A stretch of DNA of 64,000 bases from Hymenobacter norwichensis DSM 15439 (GTDB lineage Bacteria; Bacteroidota; Bacteroidia; Cytophagales; Hymenobacteraceae), in the NCBI RefSeq assembly GCF_000420705.1, contig NZ_ATVL01000008.1:825718-889717 (forward strand). The letters run 5' to 3'. The notes beneath the pieces were generated by a model that searched no databases, had not been told where the DNA came from, and saw nothing but the letters and a program-made list of their open reading frames with translations. The position numbers and the translations under genes were made by a program. Positions 53,943 through 62,426 of the stretch are shown one piece after another; position 1 is the stretch's first letter; every line of letters starts with the position of its first letter.

Positions 53943-54618
53943 AATAGTCTACGCCTTCCTTCTTTTTAAACTCCCCGTCTTTCACCTGCTTGATGAGTTG
54001 CAACCAACTGAAGGGATTCAGGAGTGGGTTGTTGCTTTGCAACGACGGGCCCATACCCATGCGCCGTTGCTGCTCTAGCTGCTGGAGCTGCATGGTTTGG
54101 CGGTAGTTGCCCATACTGGTTACGGGGGCGTTGTTGAAAATGCGCCGCAAAATATCCGCGTTCAGGTTTTCGGCGGCGGCCGAACCCCGCTCTTTGGGCA
54201 GGCGCAACGCCAGGAAGGCATCCTTGAACGCCTTTTCGGTGGCGTAGGGGAAAATGCGCACTTCGGGCAGAATGGTGGCATCTTCGCGCAACTGCACAAT
54301 CACGGAGTAGCTCTGGCGCTGATAATCGGCCGGAATAACTACGTACTGGTTGCGGTAGCCCAGGCTCCGAATCACGATACTGTCGCCGGTGAGCACGGGC
54401 AGCGAGAAGTAGCCGTAGGCGTTGGTGGCGGTGCCGCGGCCGGCTTTGGGCACAAATACGGTAGCACCCGGCACACCCAGCAGCGAGTCGCCGGTGGCCA
54501 CAATGCCGGTGAACTGAACTACGCGCGCTTGGCCTTGCGCCCGCGCGGCGTTGGGGGCCAGCCCCGCTAGCAACAGGCAGAAAGCCAGCAGAAAATGAAA
54601 TCGAACAATCACAGGCAT
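53941..54618 (-). CDS. Secreted carboxypeptidase-like regulatory domain protein
   Basis: 225 residues. A signal ends ARAQG. The mature part begins with a CarboxypepD-regulatory-like Ig fold: FTGIVATGDSLLGVPGATVF, KAGRGTATNAYGYFSLPVL and DSIVIRSLGYRNQYVVI, the standard 'plug extension' pattern of Bacteroidota surface proteins. The rest is Gln-rich (MQLQQLEQQRR) and basic (KKKEGVDY). It is not attached to a TonB receptor. It is divergent from the ArsR-like gene. Confidence 0.78.
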   Translation of the reverse strand: MPVIVRFHFLLAFCLLLAGLAPNAARAQGQARVVQFTGIVATGDSLLGVPGATVFVPKAGRGTATNAYGYFSLPVLTGDSIVIRSLGYRNQYVVIPADYQRQSYSVIVQLREDATILPEVRIFPYATEKAFKDAFLALRLPKERGSAAAENLNADILRRIFNNAPVTSMGNYRQTMQLQQLEQQRRMGMGPSLQSNNPLLNPFSWLQLIKQVKDGEFKKKEGVDY

Positions 54619-54727
54619 CGGGGGAATTACAGACTACAAGTATACCACTTCTTCGGGGGCCGCTGCCGGCTTTCCCCTAAATTTGAACGACGGACGGGGC
54701 ACCTCTTCCCCGGCCATTCGTCTAAAG

Positions 54728-55123
54728 ATGCGCCTCAAACACGTCAGCGTTGCATTCGGCCAGCAACTATTTAAAGCTTTCGGCGACGAGAGCCGGGTGC
54801 GTATCCTACACTTGCTCTGGCGCAACCAGGAAATGTGCATCTCCGACCTGGAACAGGTGCTCGACTTCACCCAGACCAAAACTTCCCGCCAATTATTGTA
54901 CCTGAAAAATGCCGGACTGGTAAGCTTCCGGCGGCTTGACAACTGGATGTTCTACTTCATTCAGGGCGAAGGCACTGAGTTGGTGCAGCAGCTGTTAGGC
55001 TACATGGAGCGCGACCAGCAACTGGTGCACGATCAGCAGATTTACCAAACGCTCTGGTCGAACCGGGAGCTGGCCGCGTACAAGCTCCAAAACCGCCGCT
55101 GGACCGGCACTACCGAACAGTAG
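54728..55123 (+). CDS. ArsR/SmtB-type winged-helix repressor
   Basis: 131 residues from ATG 54728 (MRLKHVSVAF). The HTH region is FKAFGDESRVRILHLLWRN, then EMCISDLEQVLDFTQTKTSR, LLYLKNAGLVSFRRLDNWMF. The ELCVCDL metal motif of classic ArsR is replaced by EMCISDL, so only one of the usual two Cys is present and metal response is doubtful. The next gene, 80 bases on, is a small ferredoxin-like protein. It may respond to redox or another signal. Confidence 0.82.
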   Translation: MRLKHVSVAFGQQLFKAFGDESRVRILHLLWRNQEMCISDLEQVLDFTQTKTSRQLLYLKNAGLVSFRRLDNWMFYFIQGEGTELVQQLLGYMERDQQLVHDQQIYQTLWSNRELAAYKLQNRRWTGTTEQ

Positions 55124-55203
55124 CGTTGGGTCCTGCGTTTGTTACTTCTACCCACTTGCCGGGCATTCCGTTCCCGTCACCCGTTGCCTAACCTCCGAAA
55201 TCA

Positions 55204-55518
55204 GTGATTCATCTGTTTGTTTGTAATGCCCAAAAAACCGAAGTCGGCAAGGATGTCGCGCGGGCACTGAAAACCGAGTTGAAGAAGCAGGGGCTAAAGT
55301 CGTTGTTTACCGGCGGCCAGAAACACAAAACCCGCGTACAAACGTGCAGTTGCCTCGACCAGTGCAAGCACTGCAAAAAAGGCTCCGGCGCAGCCGTAGT
55401 AGTCTACCCGGATGGCGTCTGGTACGGCGACGTAAAGCCCAAAGACGCCGCCGACATCGTGCGGGAGCACCTCGGCGAAGGCAGCCCGGTAAAGCGTTTG
55501 TTGCTGGATGAGAAGTAA
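55204..55518 (+). CDS. Thioredoxin-fold (2Fe-2S) ferredoxin-like protein
   Basis: 104 residues from a GTG at 55204. The ferredoxin layout is IHLFVCNAQKTEVG with the first Cys, then VQTCSCLDQCKHCKKGSGAA with the rest, and VVVYPDGVWYGDVKPKDAAD, the hallmark strand of Shethna-like thioredoxin-fold ferredoxins. The Cys spacing (CSCLDQCKHC) is denser than usual and offers more ligands than one 2Fe-2S cluster needs. Its location after an ArsR-like regulator suggests redox or metal control (inference). Confidence 0.75.
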   Translation: MIHLFVCNAQKTEVGKDVARALKTELKKQGLKSLFTGGQKHKTRVQTCSCLDQCKHCKKGSGAAVVVYPDGVWYGDVKPKDAADIVREHLGEGSPVKRLLLDEK

Positions 55519-55581
55519 TAACAGCTTCTGGAAAGTGGGGTCCGCAAAAGGCACCATGCTCTACAAGCGTATTCTCTGCAA

Positions 55582-55616
55582 TAATTTTTAATTCTTAATT
55601 GACGATTTTTAATTGA
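55582..55616. repeat. Heptamer array at a start codon
   Basis: Five 7-base units, TAATTTT, TAATTCT, TAATTGA, CGATTTT, TAATTGA. The last overlaps the TTG start of the YjjG-like gene (55613). No left arm is found, so it is half of the architecture seen at 33651 and 63638. Confidence 0.7.
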
Positions 55617-56308
55617 AACCTTACCGCCACATCTTTTTCGACCTGGACCATACGCTCTGGGATTTTGAAGCCAACGCCGATGAAACGTTGCGCCACTTGT
55701 ACCAGCAGCACGACATGGCTCGCTTTGGCGTGTTCAGCGTCGAAGAATTCATCCGGGTGTACAGCGACATCAACCATGGGTTGTGGCGGCTCTACCAAAG
55801 CAAAAAGATCACGCAGACGCAGCTGCGCGCCACCCGTTTTCCGCGCACCTTCGTGAAACTGGGCTTGCAGGAGTCGGACGCGCCGGCGGGTTTGTCGGAA
55901 GAGTTTACGGATATCCTACCCTTGAAAGCAGCGGTGTTTCCGTTTACGTTCGAAGTGCTCGACTACCTGAAAACGAAGTATGAGCTACACCTGATTACCA
56001 ACGGCTTCCGCGACATGCAGTACACCAAGCTGAACTCGTCGGGACTGATGGAATACTTCCGGGAAATCGTAACGTCGGAATGTTGTGGCCACCTCAAGCC
56101 CGACTGCCGCATTTTCGAGCACGCGCTGGAACGCACCGGCGCTACCGCCGCCGAAAGCCTGATGGTAGGCGACAACTTGGAGTGCGACGTACTGGGCGCC
56201 CACAATGCCGGTATCGACCAAGTGTACTTCAACCCCGAAAAGCGCCGCCACTTCGTGGAAACCACCTACGAAATCAGCTGTCTGAGTCAACTGAAGGCAT
56301 TCCTATAG
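55613..56308 (+). CDS. yjjG: YjjG-type pyrimidine nucleotidase (HAD family)
   Basis: 231 residues from a TTG start. The HAD motif I is FFDLDHTLWDF, motif II HLITNGFRDM (Thr), motif III contains the Lys in CGHLKPDC, and motif IV is MVGDNLECDVLGAHNAGID. A helical cap follows motif I. YjjG dephosphorylates non-canonical or modified pyrimidine nucleoside monophosphates, keeping them out of DNA. The upstream region is the heptamer array, so the start has no room for an ordinary leader. Confidence 0.88.
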   Translation: MKPYRHIFFDLDHTLWDFEANADETLRHLYQQHDMARFGVFSVEEFIRVYSDINHGLWRLYQSKKITQTQLRATRFPRTFVKLGLQESDAPAGLSEEFTDILPLKAAVFPFTFEVLDYLKTKYELHLITNGFRDMQYTKLNSSGLMEYFREIVTSECCGHLKPDCRIFEHALERTGATAAESLMVGDNLECDVLGAHNAGIDQVYFNPEKRRHFVETTYEISCLSQLKAFL

Positions 56309-56348
56309 TTGCAGATCGTAGTAGACTTGAATTTGCCAGCCTGTAGCC

Positions 56349-57332
56349 ATGAGTGGTAAGAAAAGCCAGAAACTTTCCGATTTACTCCCCATCTACCTGG
56401 TTATTTTCTGTGTGATGAACTGGGGGCTTTTTTGGCATTACAAAACCATCAATGGCCCGACTGTACCAGCCGTCGTCGTTGATAAGAAGCAGGTCCGCAG
56501 CAAAAGCAGCTACAATTATTATCTCACTGTTGGATTTACTACCAGCAAACGGCAGCGCGCTACCAGCGACTTATCGGTAACGAAAAGTAATTACCAAGAT
56601 TTCGCGCTGGATGACACGTTTTTAATCAAATATGCGAAAGACGACCCAACACAAACGGCCTTCGTTGGGCAGCCATTTTTCGAGACCTGGGCGGTTGTGG
56701 TCTACCTTTTTGTTACGTTTATTGTGGTTTCCAGCTCCGTTAGTAAGTACCGGAAGTCCGGAGGCCGTCAGCGTATCCGCCGGAAGAAGCAGCGCCTCTC
56801 CCCCCCTACCTCACCAGCAATAGCGCCTACTTACTCCACCAAGCGGACCCTGATGTGGACGGTGTTAGGAGTTCTGGTTTTCAGCTCGGGCATCGTCAGT
56901 TGCCGGCATACTGCGAGCCTAGACAGCACCCTGCCCGAAGCCAACGAATATGCGCAGGCCCGGCTGTTGAGCGTAGAGTATCGCCCTGACGCGCCAGCAG
57001 CCGTTGCACTAGTCCGCCTACTAGCTGAAGCTAACGAATTGGACACCACCCAAACAGTCCGCCTACCGCTCACCGCTCAACAGCACGCCTTGTTACAAGC
57101 TAAGTTATCAAGGCTCCAGATGCCCGCGCCAGTCGTGCTAATAAAGTACCCGGCTACGGCACTCGAACAAGCCACGCTGGCCGACGAGCACGCAACTGAA
57201 CCCACCTCAACTGGCAGTACGAATTCGATTCTGAATTACAACACGCTGGGGGTGGTGCTGTGCATTATTGGCATCGTGATTTTTGTGGCTAACCTAAGCA
57301 AATATGTGCAACATTCGAACAGCTATGACTAA
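56349..57332 (+). CDS. Membrane protein, DUF3592-like
   Basis: 327 residues with four spans: LPIYLVIFCVMNWGLFWHY, ETWAVVVYLFVTFIVVSSSV, LMWTVLGVLVFSSGIVS and GVVLCIIGIVIFVANLSKY. The loop VVVDKKQVRSKSSYNYYLTV, with VGFTTSKRQRAT, resembles the extracytoplasmic part of DUF3592 proteins; a second similar loop follows the third span. A basic linker (RQRIRRKKQR) sits in the cytoplasm. The duplicated layout suggests internal duplication. Function unknown. Confidence 0.6.
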   Translation: MSGKKSQKLSDLLPIYLVIFCVMNWGLFWHYKTINGPTVPAVVVDKKQVRSKSSYNYYLTVGFTTSKRQRATSDLSVTKSNYQDFALDDTFLIKYAKDDPTQTAFVGQPFFETWAVVVYLFVTFIVVSSSVSKYRKSGGRQRIRRKKQRLSPPTSPAIAPTYSTKRTLMWTVLGVLVFSSGIVSCRHTASLDSTLPEANEYAQARLLSVEYRPDAPAAVALVRLLAEANELDTTQTVRLPLTAQQHALLQAKLSRLQMPAPVVLIKYPATALEQATLADEHATEPTSTGSTNSILNYNTLGVVLCIIGIVIFVANLSKYVQHSNSYD

Positions 57333-57371
57333 GCACACACCCAGTTCTGCCAGCACTTTCGCGCCTGAGTT

Positions 57372-57917
57372 ATGCAGTTAATTGGCCTTTCGGGCCGCCG
57401 GGGCAGCGGCAAAGACACTGTGGCACGGCTCATTCAGCAGCTACAGCCAGAGCTACAGTGGCATATTCGCTCGGTCGGTGAACCTATTAAGGCGGTGTGC
57501 GCCGCACTGGCCGGCGAGGCTGTGTCTCCTTACTTCTCCCAGGAAGGCAAAACCGAATTGCTGCCCGTCTTCGGGCGCACCCGCGGCGAGATGCTACAAC
57601 AAGTAGGCTTGGCGCTCCGCCAGTGGGAGCCCGATATCTGGGTGCAGGCGTTCTTCTCGCAGCTCGACGCCAAACAAGCCATCCTGATTGCCGACGTCCG
57701 TTTCCCTAACGAAGCTGACCTCATTCGCAGCCGCGGCGGCATCATGCTACGCGTAGAAGGCGACCCGCTCCACCAACGCGGCGACGGCACCCGCGACGAC
57801 ACCCACCCCAGTGAAACCGCATTGGACAACTACCCGCACTTCGCCGCTACCCTTTGGAACAGCGGCCCTATTGAGGAATTAGAACGACAAGTGTGCGAGA
57901 TGCTAAGTGCGTTTTGA
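57372..57917 (+). CDS. Deoxynucleoside monophosphate kinase-like protein
   Basis: 181 residues. P-loop GLSGRRGSGKDTVARLIQ at the N terminus, then VFGRTRGEMLQQVGLALRQW and ILIADVRFPNEADLIRSRGG, the pattern of dNMP kinases such as those of T4-type phages, also found alone in bacterial chromosomes. It would phosphorylate dNMPs, but substrate range is not readable. It is followed at once by a small gene of no known family. Confidence 0.8.
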   Translation: MQLIGLSGRRGSGKDTVARLIQQLQPELQWHIRSVGEPIKAVCAALAGEAVSPYFSQEGKTELLPVFGRTRGEMLQQVGLALRQWEPDIWVQAFFSQLDAKQAILIADVRFPNEADLIRSRGGIMLRVEGDPLHQRGDGTRDDTHPSETALDNYPHFAATLWNSGPIEELERQVCEMLSAF

Positions 57918-57927
57918 AGTTACGGCT

Positions 57928-58371
57928 ATGGTGGTAGAAGGAAGATTCTTACGCCAAAGGCGAGATTTGATATGTGCGGCAACAGTCACCTTATCTATCA
58001 AAACAGGAATCCAAAATACAACCATTCAGGTTACATGGGACCTCAGCCCGTACGCTAGATACGATGATTGGAAACAGGGTGCGGTTGCCGGAATCGGGTA
58101 CGCGCTTACCACAACGGATGTAGCGCAACAGTACGAAATAGAGGTTACGAACATTATAGGCACAGACGTAGATACTAATTCTACTATCGTAGCCATTGCA
58201 GCGGCGCTTGGAACTTGGCAGGCGCTGAACCACAGATTCACTCAGGCGGAGTTAGAGCAAATAGAAACAGCAGCCATAGCAAGTTGGAGCCATTTGAAAT
58301 CAAGTGATGCTGGCATCGACCTTACCCTACCGGCCCCTCCTGCGCCTCCCACGACGGGGTGCCGCCCGTAA
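57928..58371 (+). CDS. Small uncharacterised protein
   Basis: 147 residues from ATG 57928, or slightly longer from a GTG at 57907 that overlaps the kinase by 11 bases. The composition has many Thr, Ala and Ile and shows strand-like stretches (CAATVTLSIKTGIQNTTIQV, QYEIEVTNIIGTDVDTNSTI). A Pro-rich end (LPAPPAPPTTGCRP) is encoded in the 50 bases shared with the antisense GH43 gene. GC content is lower than neighbours. No family recognised. Confidence 0.5.
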   Translation: MVVEGRFLRQRRDLICAATVTLSIKTGIQNTTIQVTWDLSPYARYDDWKQGAVAGIGYALTTTDVAQQYEIEVTNIIGTDVDTNSTIVAIAAALGTWQALNHRFTQAELEQIETAAIASWSHLKSSDAGIDLTLPAPPAPPTTGCRP

Positions 58372-59317
58372 CCAGCCGAGGCCAGCCGTCTATATATTCC
58401 AGTTGGTCGAGGAGCATAACGCGACGCGAGTATCCCTGCTCAGCGTCGATGGCGTCGAACTTGGGCTGGCGCGGGTCGATGGCGTGGTAGGCCAGCCAGT
58501 CGTGGCCGGCAGCATCGGTTACTACGCAATTGTGGCCAGGAGCCAGCCAGTGCTCGTTGCCTTCAAGTAGCATGGCGTAGGGGTTGTTGGTGGCATCGGC
58601 TAGGGTTTCGAAAGGGCCAGTAGCGGCGCGGGAGCGGGCTACCAACACACCGTAATGTGCATTGTCGCCGCAGCAGTTGTTGCCCGAATAGAACAGGTAA
58701 TACCAGCCATTGCGGAGCACCATCCAGCTGCCTTCAATCAACTGGTCGTAGCGCTTGGGGTCTCCAGCACCGGCAGGCTGAATCAGATACTGCGTCTCAC
58801 TATTTGGCGCGAAGGAAATTCGGTCTTCGGCCAGTTCCCGCACCATCAGAGGGCCGAAGCCGGAACCCCAATACAGTAGCCGTTGGCCAGTAGCGGGGTC
58901 GTCAAACGCCATAGGGTCGATGTGCAGGAAGCCGGGGCCGCAGTGTAACGGCGTGCCGCAGTCGGTGAACGGGCCGGCGGGTGTACCGGCCGTGGCCACG
59001 GCCAGGCAGAAGCCGTCGGGGTCGTTATCGGGCTTGGCAGAGTAGTACAAGTAGAATATGCCCGCATGCTCGCTCACGTGCGGAGCCCAGAGCTTTTGGG
59101 TGTTGTTGGCCCACGTAGGTTTCATGGGCAGTGCGTCGCCGAGGTAGTCCCACTGCATCAAGTCTGCGGAACGGGCTACCTGCATATTCACAATAACGCC
59201 ACCCGGCCGCTTGGTTTGGGTGCTATAGGCATAATACAAGCCGTCAGAAGCACGAATAATAGTAGGGTCGGCGAAATCGTAGTCCCAGATGGGGTTGGTA
59301 TAAGAGGTAGTTGGCAT
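58322..59317 (-). CDS. GH43 glycoside hydrolase
   Basis: 331 residues, a single five-bladed propeller. Catalytic base Asp in DFADPTIIRASDG (about residue 17), the pKa-modulating Asp in LHIDPMAFDD, and catalytic acid Glu in LIEGSWMVLRNGWYYLFYSG. The family releases arabinose or xylose from plant polysaccharides; the loops resemble arabinan endo-1,5-alpha-L-arabinosidase. No signal peptide is visible, so the enzyme may act in the cytoplasm on imported oligosaccharides. Its 3' end overlaps the neighbour on the other strand by 50 bases. Confidence 0.85.
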   Translation of the reverse strand: MPTTSYTNPIWDYDFADPTIIRASDGLYYAYSTQTKRPGGVIVNMQVARSADLMQWDYLGDALPMKPTWANNTQKLWAPHVSEHAGIFYLYYSAKPDNDPDGFCLAVATAGTPAGPFTDCGTPLHCGPGFLHIDPMAFDDPATGQRLLYWGSGFGPLMVRELAEDRISFAPNSETQYLIQPAGAGDPKRYDQLIEGSWMVLRNGWYYLFYSGNNCCGDNAHYGVLVARSRAATGPFETLADATNNPYAMLLEGNEHWLAPGHNCVVTDAAGHDWLAYHAIDPRQPKFDAIDAEQGYSRRVMLLDQLEYIDGWPRLVTGGTPSWEAQEGPVG

Positions 59318-59446
59318 AGCGGGTGTATTAGCTTCTAGTAAGGATGCTTACCCGTACGGATGCTAGGTTAGGCAAGGTTCAGTGAGGCCATAGCGAGCTT
59401 GCCTTACAGATCCACCCTGTACCGCGCGTCATTTCGGGGAGGTAGC

Positions 59447-59454
59447 TACCTTTG
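59447..59454 (+). promoter_or_regulatory. Possible -7 box upstream of pruA
   Basis: TACCTTTG matches TAnnTTTG exactly, 51 bases before ATG 59505, but no TTTG at the 19-base spacing was found. It sits next to the palindrome GGTAGCTACC. Confidence 0.35.
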
Positions 59455-59504
59455 CTGCGCCTCCCGAACTGGCAATCATCCATCGTAAACCAGCCATACC
59501 ACCC

Positions 59505-61175
59505 ATGTCCAACGCCTTTTTCAACGTCCCCGCCCCAGTCAATGAGCCGGTGAAGGCTTATGCGCCCAATTCGCCCGAGCGTCTGGAGTTGCTCAAAACG
59601 CTCAAAGAACTTAAGCAAGTACAGCGCGACATCCCGATGTATATCGGCGGCCAGGAAGTACGCACCGGCAACACGCTGGATATTCGCCCGCCCCACGACC
59701 ATCAGCACGTACTGGGCCAGTTCCATGAGGGCGACGCCAGCCACGTAACCCAAGCCATTGATGCCGCCTTGGCCGCCCGTACCAGCTGGGCCGAGCTGCC
59801 ATGGGAGCATCGGGCTGCCATCTTCCTGAAAGCCGCCGAGTTGCTGGCGGGCCCCTACCGCGCCCGCCTCAACGCGGCTACTATGCTGGGCCAAAGCAAG
59901 AATGCCTACCAGGCAGAAATCGATGCGGCGTGTGAGCTGATCGACTTTTTCCGCTACAACGTGTACTTCATGCAGGAAATCTACAAGCAGCAGCCGGTGT
60001 CGTCGCCGGGCATGTGGAACCGCCTGGAGCACCGCCCGCTGGAAGGCTTCGTGTTTGCCCTCACACCGTTCAACTTCACTTCTATTGCCGCCAACCTGCC
60101 TGCTTCGGTAGCTATGATGGGCAACGTCGTGGTATGGAAGCCTTCTTACCCGCAAATCTACTCGGCGCAGGTGCTGATGGAACTGTTCAAGGAAGCAGGC
60201 CTGCCCGACGGCGTTATCAACCTAATTTACGTGGACGGCCCCGTAGCTGGCGACGTTATCTTCTCGCACCGCGACTTTGCGGGCATCCACTTCACCGGCT
60301 CGACGGGCGTGTTCCAGCAAATCTGGAAGACCATTGGCCAGAATATCACCACTTACAAGAGCTACCCGCGCATTGTGGGCGAAACCGGCGGCAAGGACTT
60401 CATTCTGGCGCACCACTCAGCGCACCCGCGCCAGGTAGCCACGGCCATCAGCCGCGGCGCGTTTGAGTACCAAGGCCAGAAGTGCTCGGCAGCCAGCCGG
60501 GTGTACGTCCCCAGCAACATCTGGGACGAAGTGAAAGGCTACGTGCAGGAAGACCTGAAGTCGTTCAAGATGGGCGACGTAGAAGACTTCTCGAACTTCA
60601 TCAACGCGGTTATCACCGAGGCGTCCTTCGACAAGCTGGCCCGCTATATTGATGCGGCCAAGCAAGATGAGTCGGTGGAAATCGTGGCTGGCGGCAACCA
60701 CGATAAGTCGAAAGGCTACTTCATCGAGCCCACAATTATTGTGACCAAAAACCCGCAGTACGTAACCATGTGCGACGAGTTATTCGGCCCCGTGCTGACG
60801 GTGTATGTCTACGATTCGCAGGAATTTGAAAAGACGCTGGACCTCGTAGATGGCACCTCGCCGTACGCCCTCACGGGTGCCATCTTCTCGCAAGACCGAT
60901 ACGCCATTGATTTAGCTTCTAAGCGCCTCGTGCACGCCGCTGGTAACTTCTACATCAACGACAAGCCAACTGGCGCCGTAGTGGGTCAGCAGCCGTTCGG
61001 CGGGGCCCGCGCCTCCGGCACCAACGACAAAGCAGGCTCTATCCTGAACCTGCTCCGCTGGGTGTCGCCGCGCGCCATCAAGGAAACCTTCGTGCCGCCC
61101 GTTGACTACCGCTACCCCTTCATGGGCGTAGAAACCGGCGAAAACCTGAACGTAACTGGCCAGGGCGGCTTTTAA
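59505..61175 (+). CDS. pruA: L-glutamate gamma-semialdehyde dehydrogenase
   Basis: 556 residues, the length of the single-function P5C dehydrogenase. It oxidises glutamate semialdehyde to glutamate with NAD+. Motifs: ALTPFNFTSIAANLPAS (NAD pocket), FTGSTGVFQ, RIVGETGGKDFILAHHSA (catalytic Glu) and YQGQKCSAASRVYVP with catalytic Cys327; NDKPTGAVVGQQPFGGARAS marks PruA. No proline dehydrogenase (putA) is next to it. A terminator closes the transcript 22 bases after the stop. Confidence 0.95.
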   Translation: MSNAFFNVPAPVNEPVKAYAPNSPERLELLKTLKELKQVQRDIPMYIGGQEVRTGNTLDIRPPHDHQHVLGQFHEGDASHVTQAIDAALAARTSWAELPWEHRAAIFLKAAELLAGPYRARLNAATMLGQSKNAYQAEIDAACELIDFFRYNVYFMQEIYKQQPVSSPGMWNRLEHRPLEGFVFALTPFNFTSIAANLPASVAMMGNVVVWKPSYPQIYSAQVLMELFKEAGLPDGVINLIYVDGPVAGDVIFSHRDFAGIHFTGSTGVFQQIWKTIGQNITTYKSYPRIVGETGGKDFILAHHSAHPRQVATAISRGAFEYQGQKCSAASRVYVPSNIWDEVKGYVQEDLKSFKMGDVEDFSNFINAVITEASFDKLARYIDAAKQDESVEIVAGGNHDKSKGYFIEPTIIVTKNPQYVTMCDELFGPVLTVYVYDSQEFEKTLDLVDGTSPYALTGAIFSQDRYAIDLASKRLVHAAGNFYINDKPTGAVVGQQPFGGARASGTNDKAGSILNLLRWVSPRAIKETFVPPVDYRYPFMGVETGENLNVTGQGGF

Positions 61176-61196
61176 ACCGTTAGCCAACCACTCATA

Positions 61197-61230
61197 AAAA
61201 AGCCGCTTCGGGAGACTGGAGCGGCTTTTT
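61197..61230. terminator. Bidirectional intrinsic terminator
   Basis: AAAAAGCCGCT pairs with AGCGGCTTTTT around a 12-base loop, between the convergent pruA and Uma2 genes. Confidence 0.88.
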
Positions 61231-61234
61231 GCTG

Positions 61235-61831
61235 CTAGCTAATCTTATCATCCGTCACGAATGGAATCTTAAGACCTGCATAAATATCGGTTAACGTCAG
61301 GCGAGTATTCAACTCTGGAATTTCCACTGCTTCGTGCGGCAAGGTCAGTAGGTGGCGCTGCCATTCGCCTCTTTCTTCAACTCGATGGTACCATTCCACC
61401 GCTTGATATTGTTGCGAAACCAGTACATAATGTCGCAATGAAGTGATACGCTGATAGCGAAACAGCTTCCAGACCCTATCGTGCTCTGCGGTGGAAGGAG
61501 ACAACACTTCTATCAACAGCAATGGGTGCATAATACGCGGAGCCACTACGTCTTCATCGTGGCAGGTGAGCATAACGTCGGGATACGTGTATAGCTCTCC
61601 CTCATTCACTGCTAATTGAATGTTTTCCATGAATAGTCTACAGCCTCGCTTCATTGCTGCTTGACGTAACTCGATAGCGCAGTTCAAACACAATTCATTG
61701 TGGTCGGTAGTGGTACCGGCCATAGCCATTATTTCTCCCTGGAAGTATTCATGTCGTATCTCCGACTTCTCTTCCAGCGCTAGATATTGCTCAACCGTAT
61801 AGCGTAATGGATGTGCTTGAGCTTGTTCCAT
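61235..61831 (-). CDS. Uma2 family (DUF820) endonuclease-like protein
   Basis: 198 residues, PD-(D/E)xK-like fold. Blocks: YTVEQYLALEEKSEIRHEYF, YPDVMLTCHDE (Asp) and LLIEVLSPSTAEHDRVWKLF (Glu and the Arg/Lys motif). These proteins are abundant in cyanobacteria and Bacteroidota with no settled role. The start at 61831 (MEQAQAHPLRY) is chosen because a TATCTTTG -7 box at 61855-61862 would put transcription downstream of the alternative ATG at 61852. It is divergent from the complex I operon. Confidence 0.85.
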   Translation of the reverse strand: MEQAQAHPLRYTVEQYLALEEKSEIRHEYFQGEIMAMAGTTTDHNELCLNCAIELRQAAMKRGCRLFMENIQLAVNEGELYTYPDVMLTCHDEDVVAPRIMHPLLLIEVLSPSTAEHDRVWKLFRYQRITSLRHYVLVSQQYQAVEWYHRVEERGEWQRHLLTLPHEAVEIPELNTRLTLTDIYAGLKIPFVTDDKIS

Positions 61832-61854
61832 ACCAAACTGACTAGGTTTCACTT

Positions 61855-61862
61855 CAAAGATA
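61855..61862 (-). promoter_or_regulatory. Candidate -7 box of the Uma2 gene
   Basis: On the minus strand TATCTTTG matches TAnnTTTG; the -33 position shows no TTTG. It is 24 bases before ATG 61831 and close to the divergent nuo promoter. Confidence 0.4.
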
Positions 61863-61890
61863 CGCCTTTCCGAGGCTGCCTGATTTCACC

Positions 61891-61921
61891 TTTGTTCCGC
61901 TGGCATTTCGCGTTACCTTTG
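61891..61921 (+). promoter_or_regulatory. Consensus promoter of the nuo operon
   Basis: TTTG (61891-61894), exactly 19 bases, then TACCTTTG (61914-61921): a full match to the Bacteroidota consensus. Transcription should start near 61928, about 37 bases before the nuoA ATG. Confidence 0.75.
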
Positions 61922-61964
61922 CCCTTCAACGCTGTTCTCTAACGGCCTTTTCCCGTTGTCGTCT

Positions 61965-62354
61965 ATGCTTCTCGCTGTAACTACCAATTATCAGCCGCAG
62001 GACTTTCTGCCCATCATCGTGCAGTTTGGGCTGGCGGTTGCTTTCGTGGCTTTTGCCATGATTACTTCTCACCTCCTCGGGCCACGCCGCAAGAGCGTGG
62101 TGAAGGACGAAGCTTTTGAGTGCGGTATCGAGTCGGTGGGCAATGCCCGCACCCCGATTTCGGTGAAGTACTTCCTCACAGCCATCCTGTTCGTGCTCTT
62201 CGATATTGAAGTAATTTTCATGTATCCCTGGGCCGTAAACTTCCGGGCATTAGGCACTAGTGGCTTTATTGAAATGGTCGTGTTCCTGGCGTTCCTGCTG
62301 GCGGGCTTCGGTTACGTAATCAAAAAGGGCATTTTGCGCTGGAACGAGGCGTAA
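61965..62354 (+). CDS. nuoA: NADH-quinone oxidoreductase subunit A
   Basis: 129 residues from ATG 61965; the TTG at 61956 is a weaker alternative. There are three spans (FLPIIVQFGLAVAFVAFAMI; ISVKYFLTAILFVLFDIEVI; FIEMVVFLAFLLAGFGYVI). Signature: KDEAFECGIESVGNA in the loop and DIEVIFMYPWA, with conserved Glu and Asp. It is a membrane subunit of complex I near the quinone channel. First gene of the operon, with a consensus promoter upstream. Confidence 0.96.
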   Translation: MLLAVTTNYQPQDFLPIIVQFGLAVAFVAFAMITSHLLGPRRKSVVKDEAFECGIESVGNARTPISVKYFLTAILFVLFDIEVIFMYPWAVNFRALGTSGFIEMVVFLAFLLAGFGYVIKKGILRWNEA

Positions 62355-62426
62355 GCCAGCAAACCTTTATTGGCTGGCTGGTGTTGGCTAAGAGGAGGTT
62401 ATACTTCTTCAATCTGACTTTCTATC

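Noticed and set aside
57372..57917. Prophage remnant suggested by a dNMP kinase-like gene
   Set aside because: No integrase, structural or lysis gene is nearby; chromosomal single copies of this family are common.
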